Positions 26,080 through 37,659 of a DNA stretch of 64,000 nt are shown here, one piece after another (the first letter of the stretch is position 1; each line of letters opens with the position of its first letter). Made by a program: the position numbers and the translations under genes. The stretch covers positions 42,235,084 to 42,299,083 of the forward strand of contig OZ024863.1 in the NCBI GenBank assembly GCA_964017155.1, written 5' to 3'. Source of the DNA: Oasisia sp. SBJ-2009 (taxonomy: Eukaryota; Annelida; Polychaeta; Sabellida; Siboglinidae). The notes below the pieces were generated by a model. It was not told the origin of the DNA and ran no database searches. It was given only the letters and a program-made list of their open reading frames with translations.

Positions 26080-26812
26080 ATATTCTTCAATCGTGAACAA
26101 ACATTTCACTCCAGTTTGTGTATTGGCCTTACAACTGGTGTCGAAATGAAAACAAACGTCCGTGATTTTTATTTAAATATACTATTTAAATATATGAGAA
26201 GGTGACTGAAACTGGCAGAATGATTGTTTTCACTGTTGAAGCTAATAGTAAATATGTTGGCCTTGTACATTTAGGGTATAGAAGAGGTTCTGTGATATAT
26301 TTGTATAAGTGGGACCACACATAATCTGGAGAAAGTAAAACAAAAGTTTTTTTTCAAAATCATAAAACATACAGTGAATGGTTGAAATATATACTCGTAT
26401 ATAGCTGTATGCACAGATCAACCTCTTTTGTACATGTAGAAGATGTTTTGAGATGATATGAAGATGCTTAGTACTCATACAAGTGTCAAATCAGTAGCAA
26501 CCGTCAGTGAATTTTACGCAAACGTCCGTGAGTTTTATGTATATATGGTAAGCAGGCATACTGTTCACCTGCAAGTGTTAGAAAGGTCTTTATTACTGTT
26601 AAAACTAATAGTAAACATGTTGGCCTTGTACATTAAGGCTATAGAAGAGGTTCTGTTGTATTTGAGAGCACTTGTAACCTGGGGAAAGTTAAAAAACAAA
26701 TGTTTTAATTTTCAAAGTCATGACACATACAGTGAATGGTCGAAATGGTCAAAATATATATACTTGTATAGCTATAACCAAAGGTCAACCTCTTTTGTAC
26801 ATGTAGAAGACG
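26080..26812. repeat. Satellite-like tandem duplication, period about 367 bp
   Basis: TTTTGAGATGATATGAAGATG recurs at 26446 and 26813, and TGTTGGCCTTGTACATT and TAGAAGAGGTTCTGT recur at matching offsets. About two units are present, diverged by substitutions and small indels. Each carries an AACGTCCGTGA motif. Confidence 0.8.
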
Positions 26813-26918
26813 TTTTGAGATGATATGAAGATGTTTAGTACAAGTGTCTTAAGTAAATGATACCAGTAACAAACGTCCGTGATTTCTACGCAATTTTATA
26901 TGACTTTGTATATAATAA

Positions 26919-27300
26919 TAATAATAATTAGTTAACTTCTTTTGCGCCTATATCCTTAGAAACCAAGCTCAGAGGCGCATCAAAACAAAAAGGATTAATC
27001 GATCTCATAGTCGGTAAACAAATCAAGTTGTCATCAGATTGATTGATGCGCCAGGGAGCTATGGTGGATAGGCCAGATTGTACAGATATGTTTTTAAATG
27101 ACGACGGAATTTAGCAATATTTTCAACTGATTTCACGCTAGAAGGAAGCATATTCCATAGAGTAGGCGCACCCACAGCAAAAGCCCTGGTCCCCATATTA
27201 GTATTGACCTTTGGCTATGAGACAACGGTGCTGTTTGTGAGTGCGCTGGACCACATATTTTGTAAAGTAGATATGTCGTAGATTGTGTAGAGTGACTTTC
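26919..27300 (-). pseudogene. 3' end of a non-LTR element (C-terminal RT-associated domain)
   Basis: Minus-strand translation from about 27200 gives RAFAVGAPTLWNMLPSSV then IAKFRRHLKTYLYNLAYPP and a stop. This is the conserved C-terminal end of many LINE polyproteins. It is followed by a GC-richer 3' untranslated segment and a (TTA)n tail at 26919-26933. Upstream coding toward 27300 is frame-shifted. A classic 5'-truncated LINE insertion. Confidence 0.7.
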
Positions 27301-27771
27301 ATGTGTAAGAGAGCATGTTTGAGTATGCAACGGTAAAGTAAAAAGTGTTTTCCAAAGATTTGCGCTATTTTCAATCATCGGTGAAAATTGATTAGCATAT
27401 AATTTTAAAGATTCTTTAATGGGCTTATTAATTTTTTGTACTTTCAAACATACATAACATGGCTAGTTATAAACAAAATTTGCAGTTAATCTGAGATATT
27501 AAAGGGTCTTTAATTGTTGTTCAATTTATTTCGATCACGGACGTTTGCCGATCACATTACGTTTTCTTTGACAATCTCTAAAAACTGAACCGCTAGGATG
27601 AAGTCAGTATAATTTGGTGCTAAATGAAGGGAATAAGTTGTTCTTCAAGTGTAATAAAGTTGTTTAAAGTAATTGTGAGTTTTATTATTTTTGCCTGTCC
27701 AGCCCCAATTGTACATTTTTCTACGACCTGACCCATATACATATATGTATATATATACATATATGTATATA

Positions 27772-27831
<60 letters not shown>

Positions 27832-28178
27832 ATGTGTAATAAACTTTGAAGATGCTAGCCTGTGATTTAAAAGAACAGTATTGCAGTTGCTGCAAATTAT
27901 TACTACGAGTTGAATTTAAGTAAACAAATATTTTAATATCATGTGGCATTAAAATTAGTTTGTAAGAATGCTAATGTAATGCTAACACTTGATATACATG
28001 TTTCAGCTGATGCTCACTGATATTCAATACTTGTCATAATTTTGCCAACCTATTTTTGAAGGCTCACTATGTGGTGCGTTGTTTTAGCTGAAGCCAACTG
28101 TTTTTTTTTAAAGATTAATCTTAATAAATTTTTTAGTATTGGTAAAAACTTGGACTCTAACAACTTGTCTGTTTGCAG
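27301..28178. other. AT-rich DNA with an (AT)n microsatellite
   Basis: Holds (AT)n with ACATATATGTATATAC interruptions at 27738-27826. No coding sequence was recognised before the hAT exon. Confidence 0.6.
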
Positions 28179-28547
28179 GCATGAGATACATCAAGCGTCA
28201 ACTGACTGCCATGCAGGGGGCAGCACCTGCCGAGCAAGTGTTGGAACGTCAGGTGAAGACAACGATGACGACGATGACTTCTTCGTGAAGAAACGTAGTG
28301 ACTGCAGCGGCCAGGTGCAGCTGGACGAGTACCTGTTGAGTCGGTCAACAGAGACCGCTGCAGTCATGGAATGGCACTGGTCAAGAAACTGTTTATTCTT
28401 ACGAACACTCCCCTTCCAGCTAGCGCTGCGTGCGAACGGTTGTTCAGTGCAGCTGGACATATCTTCACGCCACTGAGGGTCCGTATTGGCGATAAGAACT
28501 TTGAGAATCAGCTTTTGCTTAAGTTGAACAAGAACTTCGCTCAATGA
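28179..28547 (+). pseudogene. hAT transposase C-terminal (dimerisation) exon, frameshifted
   Basis: A good acceptor (CTGTTTGCAG) precedes the segment. The first frame gives an Asp-rich linker and QLDEYLLSRSTE. After a frameshift near 28375 the next frame reads LVKKLFILTNTPLPASAACERLFSAAG and continues to LKLNKNFAQ and a stop at 28547. A-x-CERLFSAAG is the signature of the hAT C-terminal dimerisation domain, needed for transposase multimerisation. Only the last exon is recognisable and the frameshift marks it as dead. Confidence 0.75.
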
Positions 28548-28658
28548 ACAAAGTCCTTGTTCAATGGCAGCTAAAGCCGGTTTTCAAACTTCTGGCCTGT
28601 GAGCACAGCGACTTGTTTTTAATGTACTATGTTGTTAACGTGTTAATAAATGTTGTGT

Positions 28659-29327
28659 TCTACTTCTACTTCTACTTCTACTTCTACTTCTACTTCTACT
28701 TCTACTTCTACTTCTACTTCTACTTCTACTTCTACTTCTACTTCTACTTCTACTTCTACTTCTACTTCTACTTCTACTTCTACTTCTACTTCTACTTCTA
28801 CTTCTACTTCTACTTCTACTTCTACTTCTACTTCTACTTCTACTTCTACTTCTACTTCTACTTCTACTTCTACTTCTACTTCTACTTCTACTTCTACTTC
28901 TACTTCTACTTCTACTTCTACTTCTACTTCTACTTCTACTTCTACTTCTACTTCTACTTCTACTTCTACTTCTACTTCTACTTCTACTTCTACTTCTACT
29001 TCTACTTCTACTTCTACTTCTACTTCTACTTCTACTTCTACTTCTACTTCTACTTCTACTTCTACTTCTACTTCTACTTCTACTTTTACTTCTACTTCTA
29101 CTTCTACTTCTACTTCTACTTCTACTTCTACTTCTACTTCTACTTCTACTTCTACTACTACTTCTACTTCTACTTCTACTTCTACTTCTACTTCTACTTC
29201 TACTTCTACTTCTACTTCTACTTCTACTTCTACTTCTACTTCTACTTCTACTTCTACTTCTACTTCTACTTCTACTGCTACTTCTACTTTTACTTCTACT
29301 TCTACTTCTACTTCTACTTTTACTTCC
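28659..29327. repeat. (CTTCTA)n hexanucleotide array
   Basis: About 670 bp of near-perfect CTTCTA with a handful of substitutions (CTTTTA, CTACTA, CTGCTA), denser toward the right end. It starts 110 bp after the hAT exon stop. The Tyr-Phe, Ser-Thr and Val-Glu repeat frames across it are artefacts. Confidence 0.97.
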
Positions 29328-30551
29328 ATTACTTTTAGAAAGTAGTTTTACTTTTTACTCAAGTAGATTTTTTACAAATTACTTTTACAAGTAGTAGTTT
29401 TTAAGAGGCTTACTTTTACTTCTACTCAAGTAGATTTTTTACAAGTTACTTTTACTTCTACTCAAGTACAAAATAAAAGTAGTTCAGTCACCACTGGTCA
29501 TGGTTTATAATGTCATCTGTTGCAGATATCAACCCCGGGTTCCTTGTTATCACTGGCAATGTCAGATAACACGTTCTATGTTTTCAGGCAGATGAGACAA
29601 AGATGGGGGGCATCGCTCCTGAGACACAAGCTCATGGTCAATGTGCGCCTTTGACTCTTGCAAGGTCATACAGATGTCCAGGAGGTCAAGTTCAGCCTGT
29701 GAAAGAATTAGCATGATGATGCGACTATTGCCACTGGGATGGCTGCACAAACGTACATGGATGAGGAGAAGTTTATATGGTATACTACTGTGTCCTGCAC
29801 TACTATAATTAGTACAGCCAAATCTAATCACACTGTATTCCTGATTCAAATGTTTCAGTTCATTTAATAACATAGGTTTTGCTCTGGTACATATATTTTT
29901 GCTGGCTTGTGCTTAGGTGATCAGTGATGATTGCTAAATAACGTAGTATGGATAATGACGCCCGGTTTGGTAATATGTTTTTATGTACTCCATTCCAGTG
30001 AAGTGCGTCGCTTCTACACTGCCATCTTGTAGAAGATGGTCCAGCGCTTTCCGTTTGGCGATGCAGTGCTGACGGACCTTGCCATCATGGACAGCATTCG
30101 ATGCACAGACTTCACTTATGCTAAGTGAAGTCTGCATATGCAGACTTCACTTCACTAATATTGGTCATAAATTATGAATGATGTGACATTTGAACATATA
30201 TAAATTAATGGTTGCATATATTCATTCATCAGGGAGAGTATAGCAAATTCTGCCACATATGAGCAGCGACAACATCATGTGCTTTGTAAACTTGATTGTG
30301 GAAAATATGTCACCGAATCTTCGAAAAATATACACGAAAAATCAGTCGGCTATCCAATGATACCAAATGTTCGCATGTCAATAAAAATGGTTACAAGACA
30401 AGTAGGTGCACTTGTCCCATTTTTGGCCCTGGTCACCTCTAGGGTAAAATATTTATAATTTCTTACTGTGTTTTTGCATAAGTAATACCAAAAATATGTA
30501 TAAAAGTAACACTAGATGGTAATCTGATAACTTTTTTTTTCAGCCATTGTT
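29328..30551. other. Noncoding DNA with CTTTTACTTCTACTCAAGTA repeats and palindromes
   Basis: The stretch 29336-29480 repeats ACTTTTACTTCTACTCAAGTAG two to three times and is the likely seed of the hexanucleotide array. A nested palindrome lies at 30106-30152. No convincing gene. Confidence 0.55.
30106..30152. repeat. Nested palindromes (three arms of AGACTTCACTT)
   Basis: CAGACTTCACTTA (30106-30118) pairs with TAAGTGAAGTCTG (30122-30134) across a 3-bp loop. The second arm is also the left half of a perfect 30-bp palindrome, 30123-30152, centred on GCATATGC. One arm can therefore pair with either neighbour. Confidence 0.9.
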
Positions 30552-30599
30552 CAAATACCTGCTACAACATAGGCGCCTTGAACCAGAAGGCAGAGACAG

Positions 30600-31633
30600 G
30601 ACACCTGCTTGCAATGCATGCCAACAGAAAGCTGCTCCAACAACAGATCCGTGACCCAGGGTGGAGGTCACGTTGAAAGACACAAGATCCACCAAGAGTA
30701 CGGGAAGACCAATATGCGTCAGACTCCGAATCTGCAGCGACCACCCAACCACGGTAGAAACATGTCAGACACTCCACCATGTACAGTCTACACAGTCACA
30801 CCAGGATATTCTTAAAGAGCGAACAAAGTAAGTCCAATTACTATCATGCATACGCTCTTTACCACATTGCTTGCAATGCATGCAAACAGAAAGCTGGTCC
30901 AACAACAGATCCGTGGCCGGGGGGGAGGGGATGTTGAAAGACCTACATAACATTGAGGCGCGGACGAGACCCCAGGAGAGCAGTCATATGCATTCCCTCC
31001 TCACCGAGATGCAGGAGGAGGTGGGGGCCGTCACCGAGTTGGTGGTCACCACCACAAACGAGCTGGTGGCCATTTCATACCAAGATGCGCCACGCCCAGA
31101 CACAGTTTCCAGAGCTGCTGCTTCTGCATGCCACGTATAAACTGAACGACATGTGAATGCCGTATGTGCTGATGGTCATTGATGGCAATGGTGAGAGTGT
31201 CGTCATCTGTTTGTGGATTGTGGCCAATGAGGAGCGCGTCACCATCAGTGGACTGATGGACATCTTTGTCCGGAACAGCGATGCTGCCAACATCAAATGT
31301 GTCATGGCAGACAAAGACATGACTATAACAATAGCGTTAATGACGCCACCACCTCTCGTAGATGTGCGACGCCACCACCTCTACAAGGAAGTCGTGACGC
31401 CGGCCGTCAGAACAGCCTGCGATTATCGCAGGCGTCATTGTGCCTGCACAAGTAAGTGCTGCACACAACACAAGCATGAAAAACAGGGTTGAAATTATTA
31501 ACCAGAAACTAAAGAGTGTTATCACGAAGTTTTCGAACGTTGTGACATTCTTCAAGGATCTGAAGGTTAGTTACACAAAATGTTGTGTGTGTGCACGCGA
31601 GTGTGTTTGCGTGTGTGTGTGTGTGCACGTGTG

Positions 31634-31684
<51 letters not shown>

Positions 31685-32420
31685 ATGTGGTACTCCGGTA
31701 CTTCTGTCAAAAACCTTTGTTTTTTATTTAAAAATAATAAAGTAACGTGTTCTATTGCGATGATAGTTTTTTTAACAAAATCAGTGGCATTCGTTTTTCG
31801 AGTCAGCCTACCTGCTTCTACAAGTTTTTAATTTGTTCTTTTTTTAGGAAATTATTTGAAAATTTATAGATATTTATTTCCTGCACTGTCTGATGCAGGT
31901 TGCCTTGAACATGTTGGAGATGGAGAGGAATTACCCCGTAGCTAAGATTGTGCAGAAGACGTCGGCGGTGAGACATCTACTGGTCCTCTGGAAGAAGCGT
32001 ATTGTGAATTCCTCCTCACACCGTATGCCTTCAGGTGTGTTCAAAATATTGTAGAGACATAATTATGTTGTATTTTCGTTTCAGCATGTGTCAATAAATT
32101 ACCCGGAATTGTACTTCTGGCACTGGGACATTGGCTCTAAATACTTGACTCTTACTTCAGGCATGTCACTGAGCAGTTGTCTGCGTCACAATGGCATGAC
32201 GATGTCCACGATGCTGCTACTTCCACTTGCTGTGACTGTGGCTTTTGGACGTCGATGGGCCAGCCATGTCGCCATATCTTGCGCCACAGAACAAGTGCAG
32301 GTGAAGACTTGTTTGCTGGCCATCTAGCGTTGAAACTTTGGCAGAAAGTGTTCTACCTGGACAGTTACAGCATCACAAGGACAGTGTTTGCTGCATCTAG
32401 TACCCTCAGGTATTTGTGCT
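30600..32420 (+). pseudogene. MULE-type transposase with SWIM zinc finger, copy 1
   Basis: Pieces in order: QQQIRGRGG region with LLTEMQEEVGAVTEL (about 30980), the MULE core FPELLLLHATYKLNDM (31110) continuing as VLMVIDGNGES and ANIKCVMADKDMT (to 31322), then a SWIM finger with the CxC...CxH pattern (CDCGFWTSMGQPCRH, about 32244). A TGA at 31154 interrupts the core where relatives have Arg, consistent with CpG decay of CGA. The region from 31330 to 32170 is only partly coding. The leading exon seems duplicated (CTTGCAATGCATGC near 30610 and 30870). Confidence 0.75.
31582..31687. repeat. (GT)n / (GTGC)n microsatellite
   Basis: GT repeats passing into about 14 GTGC units, inside the MULE pseudogene, probably in an intron or decayed coding DNA. 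Confidence 0.9.
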
Positions 32421-33516
32421 GACATATTAACAATAATTTGTGTGTTTGTTCATGAAATGCATTCATGAAACTCACCGAATTAAGAAAGATGAAACTAGTG
32501 GAATAATTCAAAAATAGTTATTAAATAAACAAATTTAATAAGTAATAATGGAATAAATAAACAAACAGTTATTAAATAAACAAATCCTGTATAAGCTTGA
32601 TTCAATCAGAAACAATCAATATTACTATCAAACGTAAGGCATCTGTTAATGCCAGTGATTGTTGTTTTCAGTACGCCACTGGTGCACGCCTTGCCAGAGG
32701 CGTCAATGGTGGGATTGGCAACAGATGGCGTGAACAAAAGTGTTGCAGTAAGGTAAGTTCTGCCAATTTAGGTTTATAATAACAATACACTTTATTTATA
32801 CACTAAAATTCAAGGTACAAAACTGTGTTCAGTAGTGACAACGTTAAGACGTTACAAGAAGTAAATATAATAAAAGTACAAGTAAAACATGAATACGTAT
32901 ATCTAAATCATTGTTGTACTGGTGCTCTCATTGCAGTGTGTCATTTATCACGGTCCTAATTATTTTCAAATCTTCAGGCATCTGTTTCAGGCTTTATGAT
33001 ATTTTTCCATAATGTGTTAACATGTTTGGCTGTGAATGTTTTAGGTTTGAGTGTCTGTCTCCAAACCTGATCACAACACACTGTATGGCACACTGTCAAC
33101 AACTGCTGACGGAGAAGGCAGCGAATCGGTGCCCACTGATAATAAAGTACATCGCTGTCCTGAATACCTTCATCAAGGCTTTGAAGTATTCCCTGAAGTT
33201 GTGCCAGCTCCTGGAATCCAGCAAGGAGTTGTATGGCGAAGACGCCTGCAAAGTGAAGCAGGTTAGTATGTATCATCCTACTGACCCTGATTCAGAAAAT
33301 GCACACTCTTACATTTATAATGAAGTTTTTACAATACGGTTCATTATGTGAACCCTTGTCTGGTCATATTGTTGGGGTGCTCAGAAACTCAGGTCTTAAG
33401 AGGTTTAAGTTAAATTGATTTAACAAGATTTAACAAGATTGCCACCTAGAGAATCAACTCTAGATGGCAGGTGGACAAGGAAGCCGTTTGGCTTATCGAG
33501 AGTCCAACCTATCTAT

Positions 33517-34899
33517 CTAAGTATACCCTGCCCGTCTTAGGTATATGTCAATTTTATTTTTAAACATATTAACACTTCTAGCACCTACACAATCAGCTGA
33601 TAATTTGTTCCATTCGTTTACTATTCTTTGGGAAAATGAAAATTTTCTAATATCTAGTCTACACTGCTTCTTTGCTAATGCAACTCCATGTCCTCTAGTC
33701 CTTCTCTCTTCCTTGACCGTGAAAAAAATATTTCTGTCAATATTTTCATACCCATTCAATATTTTAAAAACCTCAATCTGATCTCCTCTCAATCTTCTGG
33801 TTTCTAGTGTTGTTAGACCACATTCTTTTAGACGCATTTCATAACTAATATTCCTGAGTTTTGGTATCATTTTTGTTGCTCTCCTTTGTACTCTTTCTAG
33901 CATATCAATATCCTTCTTGCGATATGGCCTCCATGCTTGTATACAATATTCTAAATGAGGCCTAACTATTGTTTTATAAAGCGGTATTATTAGTTCTTTT
34001 TCTTTGTATACTATATTTCGCCTAATTAATCCAAGAATTTGGTTTGCCTTCGCTGCTGCAATTCCACACTGCTCTGATACCTTCATGTCAGCACTAATGG
34101 TTAAACCTAAGTCCTTTTCCTTTACAGTAGTATTTAGTACAGTACCACCCATTGTATATTGTGCATTTTCATTCCCATGTCCTGTGTGGAGGCACTTACA
34201 CTTTCCAAAGTTAAACAGCATTTGCCATTTCTCAGACCATTCTATCAACTTATTTAGATCATCTTGTAAATGCTGTCTATCTGCATCACTTTTTATTTTC
34301 CTAAACACTTTTGTGTCGTCCGCAAACTTCAACACCTTGCTTGTTATGTCATCATCCAAATCATTGATATATATTAAGAATAAAATAGGTCCCAATACTG
34401 ATCCTTGCAGTACTCCACTCAAAACAGATTTCCAATTTGAAACCTCCCCATCAACTACTACTCTTTGTCTTCTATCAATAAGCCATTTTTCTATCCAGTT
34501 AATCATACTATTTCCTATGCCATGGGCCTTTAGTTTAAGTAGTAATCTTTGGTGTGGCACTTTGTCAAAGGCTTTTTTAAAATCTAAGTAGATTATATCT
34601 ACTGGTGATCCCTCATCTACCCACTTTGTGACATCTTCCAAAAAACATAACATATTTGTTAAGCATGACCTCGCTTTTAAAAACCCATGTTGAGATGTGT
34701 TTATCAATTTATTTTTAACAATAAAATCAACCAAGTGATCTTTAATTAGTCTTTCTAATAGTTTACAAATCACCGATGTTAAACTCACTGGTCTATAGTT
34801 CTCTGACTTGCTTCTTGATCCTTTTTTAAATAATGGTATGATGTTTGCTTCTTTCCATTCTACCGGAACCACTCCTTCCTCTAATGCCAAATTGAACAC
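33517..34899 (-). CDS. CR1 ORF2 C-terminal part: reverse transcriptase
   Basis: 460 codons open. Motifs in order: ENYRPVSLTSVICKLLER, QHGFLKARSC, IIYLDFKKAFDKVPH (motif A), SGVLQGSVLGPILF (motif B), LKFADDTKVF (motif C with both catalytic aspartates), KCLHTGH, and a C-terminal domain ending RRAGYT at the stop. Leu replaces the usual Pro in the VPQG box. It should continue directly from the endonuclease frame, but a single-base frameshift near 34912 (GTAGAATAAAAATTAGC) separates them. Everything else looks competent. Confidence 0.9.
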   Translation of the reverse strand: MFNLALEEGVVPVEWKEANIIPLFKKGSRSKSENYRPVSLTSVICKLLERLIKDHLVDFIVKNKLINTSQHGFLKARSCLTNMLCFLEDVTKWVDEGSPVDIIYLDFKKAFDKVPHQRLLLKLKAHGIGNSMINWIEKWLIDRRQRVVVDGEVSNWKSVLSGVLQGSVLGPILFLIYINDLDDDITSKVLKFADDTKVFRKIKSDADRQHLQDDLNKLIEWSEKWQMLFNFGKCKCLHTGHGNENAQYTMGGTVLNTTVKEKDLGLTISADMKVSEQCGIAAAKANQILGLIRRNIVYKEKELIIPLYKTIVRPHLEYCIQAWRPYRKKDIDMLERVQRRATKMIPKLRNISYEMRLKECGLTTLETRRLRGDQIEVFKILNGYENIDRNIFFTVKEERRTRGHGVALAKKQCRLDIRKFSFSQRIVNEWNKLSADCVGARSVNMFKNKIDIYLRRAGYT

Positions 34900-34922
34900 T
34901 GTTGCAAGTGGTATGCTAATTT

Positions 34923-36391
34923 TTATTCTACAATTTCCAGTAGTAATTTGGGAGGAATCCCATCCACTCCTGGTGATTTATTATCCTTCATATTTCTTAT
35001 TTTCATAGCTACCATTTTTGGGGTTACAGTTAGTTGTCCTAAATAGTCACACTCTCTCCCTTCGAACTTAGTCTCTAGTACTGGTAATGTATTAATATCT
35101 TCCCTGGTAAACACCGAACTAAAGTATTCATTTAGGTTTTCTGCCATTAAGAATCCCTCCGTTATTATGTTTCCATCACTACCTTCTAGTGGCCCGACCT
35201 TATCTTGAACTTTCTGTTTACTTCGAACATACGCATAAAAACTCTTGCTGTCATGTTTTATGTTGAAAGCTATTTTTTGTTCATAGCTTCTCTTCGAATT
35301 TCTAATTTCAGCTGTAGCTTGATTAAGTGCTTCTTTATAAATGGCATAGTCTTCTTCACTTCCAGTATGTCTATATGTCTTCCACATCATTTGCTTGTAC
35401 TTGATTTTTCTAATGGCTTCCTTCGATAAGTGTTTCTTCTTTGACCTTTTCCCCTGTTTTTTCAAGGGGACAAATTTGTCAACGACGCAGTCAATTTCCC
35501 TCTTTAAGATATTCCAGCATTCTGTTGCTGTCTTATTCTTCAGTGTGTTATTCCAGTCTATCTTCGCTAAATATTCCCTCATGTCCTTATATCTTCCTTT
35601 GTGAAAATTTTTCCTGTACCGTATTTTTCTGTTCCGTTCTCCTTTTACTTTGATGATAAAATGTATCTGGTTATGATCACTACATCCCAGTGGCTCACAT
35701 ATATTGACATTATCAACAAATTCCTTCTGTGAGCTCAAAACTATGTCCAACACGTTCTTGTCCCTGGTTGGTTCTAACACATGTTGAAAAAGGAAACTAT
35801 CTTGTACTAAATTTAAAAACTCTTGATCCTCTCTCCCAGTACTCTGTAGAGATGTCCACTGTATATGCCCATGGTTAAAATCCCCCATAATAATACAGTC
35901 CCGTTTACTCACTTCTTTTATAGCGTTGTGCATTTTTTCATTCTCTTCTATGCTTATGTTTGGACTACGATAAACTAACCCAACAGTTAATATTGAGTTT
36001 CCTGTAACTATGTTACACCAGACAGCTTCACATTCTGCTTCTTTTTCTAATTTTATTTCGTAAGCCTGGATGGATTCTTTAATATATAAAATAACTCCGC
36101 CTCCCCTTCTTCCTAATCTATCTTTCCTAAACATTACATATCCTGTCATTCCTAATTCGGCATCTGATATATCGGGGGTGGCCCAAGATTCAGTTATACC
36201 TATTATGTGAGGGTCAATATCTTCTACCATAATGTTTAGTTCATTTCTTTTGTTTACTATGCTCCTTGCATTTAAACAAACACATTTATAACCAAATTTC
36301 GTAGGGCTTTCCAGGCTGTTTTTTGCTGATTTCTTTTTGCTGTCTTTAGCTATGCCTCTAGTATTTGGCTTCTCTGTGTATCCCCCCTGCG
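34923..36391 (-). CDS. CR1 ORF2 N-terminal part: AP endonuclease and linker
   Basis: The frame is open from just after a stop that overlaps the end of ORF1. The first ATG (36230) falls inside the endonuclease: CVCLNARSIVNKRNEL lies upstream of it in the same frame. Motifs: IIGITESWATPDISD, RKDRLGRRGGGVILY, VGLVYRSPN, IIMGDFNHGHIQW and LGCSDHNQIHF with its histidine. A basic linker follows, then MKDNKSPGVDGIPPKLL leading into the RT. No ATG is available for a full-length start, so ORF2 may be reached by reinitiation or a leaky stop after ORF1. Confidence 0.85.
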
Positions 36392-36394
36392 AAA

Positions 36395-37198
36395 CTAGTT
36401 AAAAAAATTGCAACCTGTTCCTCTGTCCATAGATTGAAGCAGGTTCTCGGAGAACACTGCTGCGCCCTTTCCGCTTAGATGGAGGCCATTTCTCACGTAC
36501 ATATCTTCCTTCCCAACAAAGTATCCCCACAAATCTACAAATCCAACTCCTTCTCCTTCACACATCTGCTCCACCAGAGCATTGATTGCCATCCTCTTAC
36601 AGTTTCTATAGGTTGCTCCCCTTCCTCCGATTACTGGCAAGATTCCTGAGAGAATGATCTGTTCAACTCTTGTCTTCTTCAGTTTCCCTACCAACTGTCT
36701 GTATCTTTGCACTATTCTAGTTGTCCCCTCCCTGTCTGCATTGTTCGTCCCTACATGTACTAATATAGATCCTCCCTGGCCATGCCCCAACACGTTCTCT
36801 ACCCTATCTGTCACATGCTCAATCCGAGCGCCCGGAAGACAAACAACAACATCTTCTCCTTTGTTTAACGTCTTGTCCGTCTTTCGCAAAATTGAGTCGC
36901 CCATAAAAACCCTTTCTGTTCTCAATGCACCCTCGATCACTGCTTCAGAGTAGCTCCTCCGTTTTGTATCTCCCTGGTTGCTGACTTTCCCCCTGCCGCT
37001 TTCTCTGTTGGTCCTTTCTTTCCTGTCTCTTTTCTTCCTGACACCATCCTTGTTATTGACTTCCGTTTGGTCACATCTACTCTCAGTTCCTTTCTTCCCT
37101 TCGTCTTTCCTCCTGTCGCATCTACTTCTATCATCTCCTGTCCCCTTGTCCCCCCCTCCTTCTCTACTGTCACTTTCTCCACTGTCTCCTTCATGCAT
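36395..37198 (-). CDS. CR1 ORF1 C-terminal part: SGNH/GDSL-type esterase
   Basis: The block VFMGDSILRKTDK carries the GDS nucleophile. ILVHVGTNNADREG is the Asn block, and RNGLHLSGKGAAVF supplies the catalytic His near the C-terminus. This is the esterase ORF1 known from CR1-like elements, thought to act in RNP or membrane association. The first 90 residues are charged and low-complexity. The frame ends with CNFFN and a stop that sits on the start of the ORF2 frame. Confidence 0.85.
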   Translation of the reverse strand: MHEGDSGESDSREGGGDKGTGDDRSRCDRRKDEGKKGTESRCDQTEVNNKDGVRKKRDRKERTNRESGRGKVSNQGDTKRRSYSEAVIEGALRTERVFMGDSILRKTDKTLNKGEDVVVCLPGARIEHVTDRVENVLGHGQGGSILVHVGTNNADREGTTRIVQRYRQLVGKLKKTRVEQIILSGILPVIGGRGATYRNCKRMAINALVEQMCEGEGVGFVDLWGYFVGKEDMYVRNGLHLSGKGAAVFSENLLQSMDRGTGCNFFN

Positions 37199-37482
37199 GG
37201 CATGTTTTCTGTTGTTCTTTCTCCATTTGTTTTCCTTGCTATCATCCTCCCTCCTCTCTCCATCCCCTTCACAAGATCCGTTAGCTTAGCTAGCTCTGCC
37301 GTCAGACAGTCCACTTTCCAACACCCTAAACATTGGAAAGTAAACCCTTCCTCCATTGTCTCTGACCAAGACTTTCCGCACCCCGATAAGGCAAAATCCA
37401 CCAAGCTGTGGCAGTGATCACACAGCAAGTGCCTCCTTGCCTTCACTTGCCGCTTGGAAGGTGCCATAATACGATTGATCAA
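36937..37482 (-). CDS. CR1 ORF1 N-terminal part: Cys-rich finger
   Basis: 181 codons beginning MINRIMAPSKRQ. Cysteines pair as CDHC, CGKS...FQCLGC, WKVDC within the first 60 residues, a PHD-like or related zinc finger, followed by a Leu-rich stretch (LTAELAKLTDLVKGM) that could form a coiled coil. It overlaps the esterase frame for 260 bp in a charged low-complexity region. One frameshift there would fuse the two into a single ORF1 of about 360 residues. Confidence 0.7.
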   Translation of the reverse strand: MINRIMAPSKRQVKARRHLLCDHCHSLVDFALSGCGKSWSETMEEGFTFQCLGCWKVDCLTAELAKLTDLVKGMERGGRMIARKTNGERTTENMPCMKETVEKVTVEKEGGTRGQEMIEVDATGGKTKGRKELRVDVTKRKSITRMVSGRKETGKKGPTEKAAGGKSATREIQNGGATLKQ

Positions 37483-37659
37483 ATCAACTTAGTTTATACC
37501 AACTTAGTCTTTAGAAAGACTGTTTGTTTATTGTGTACAGCAACTGCAGCACACTACGTGTTATAAACAACTTACTACCTATGCTACCATGAACAATAAT
37601 TTTATTCTGTACTGGTTCCGTTCCATAGCGGATACTTTGGACACTACCTATATAAACAG

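Noticed and set aside
28544..29345. Tyr-Phe, Ser-Thr and Val-Glu repeat proteins over 230-264 codons
   Set aside because: Created by the (CTTCTA)n array; no other coding evidence.
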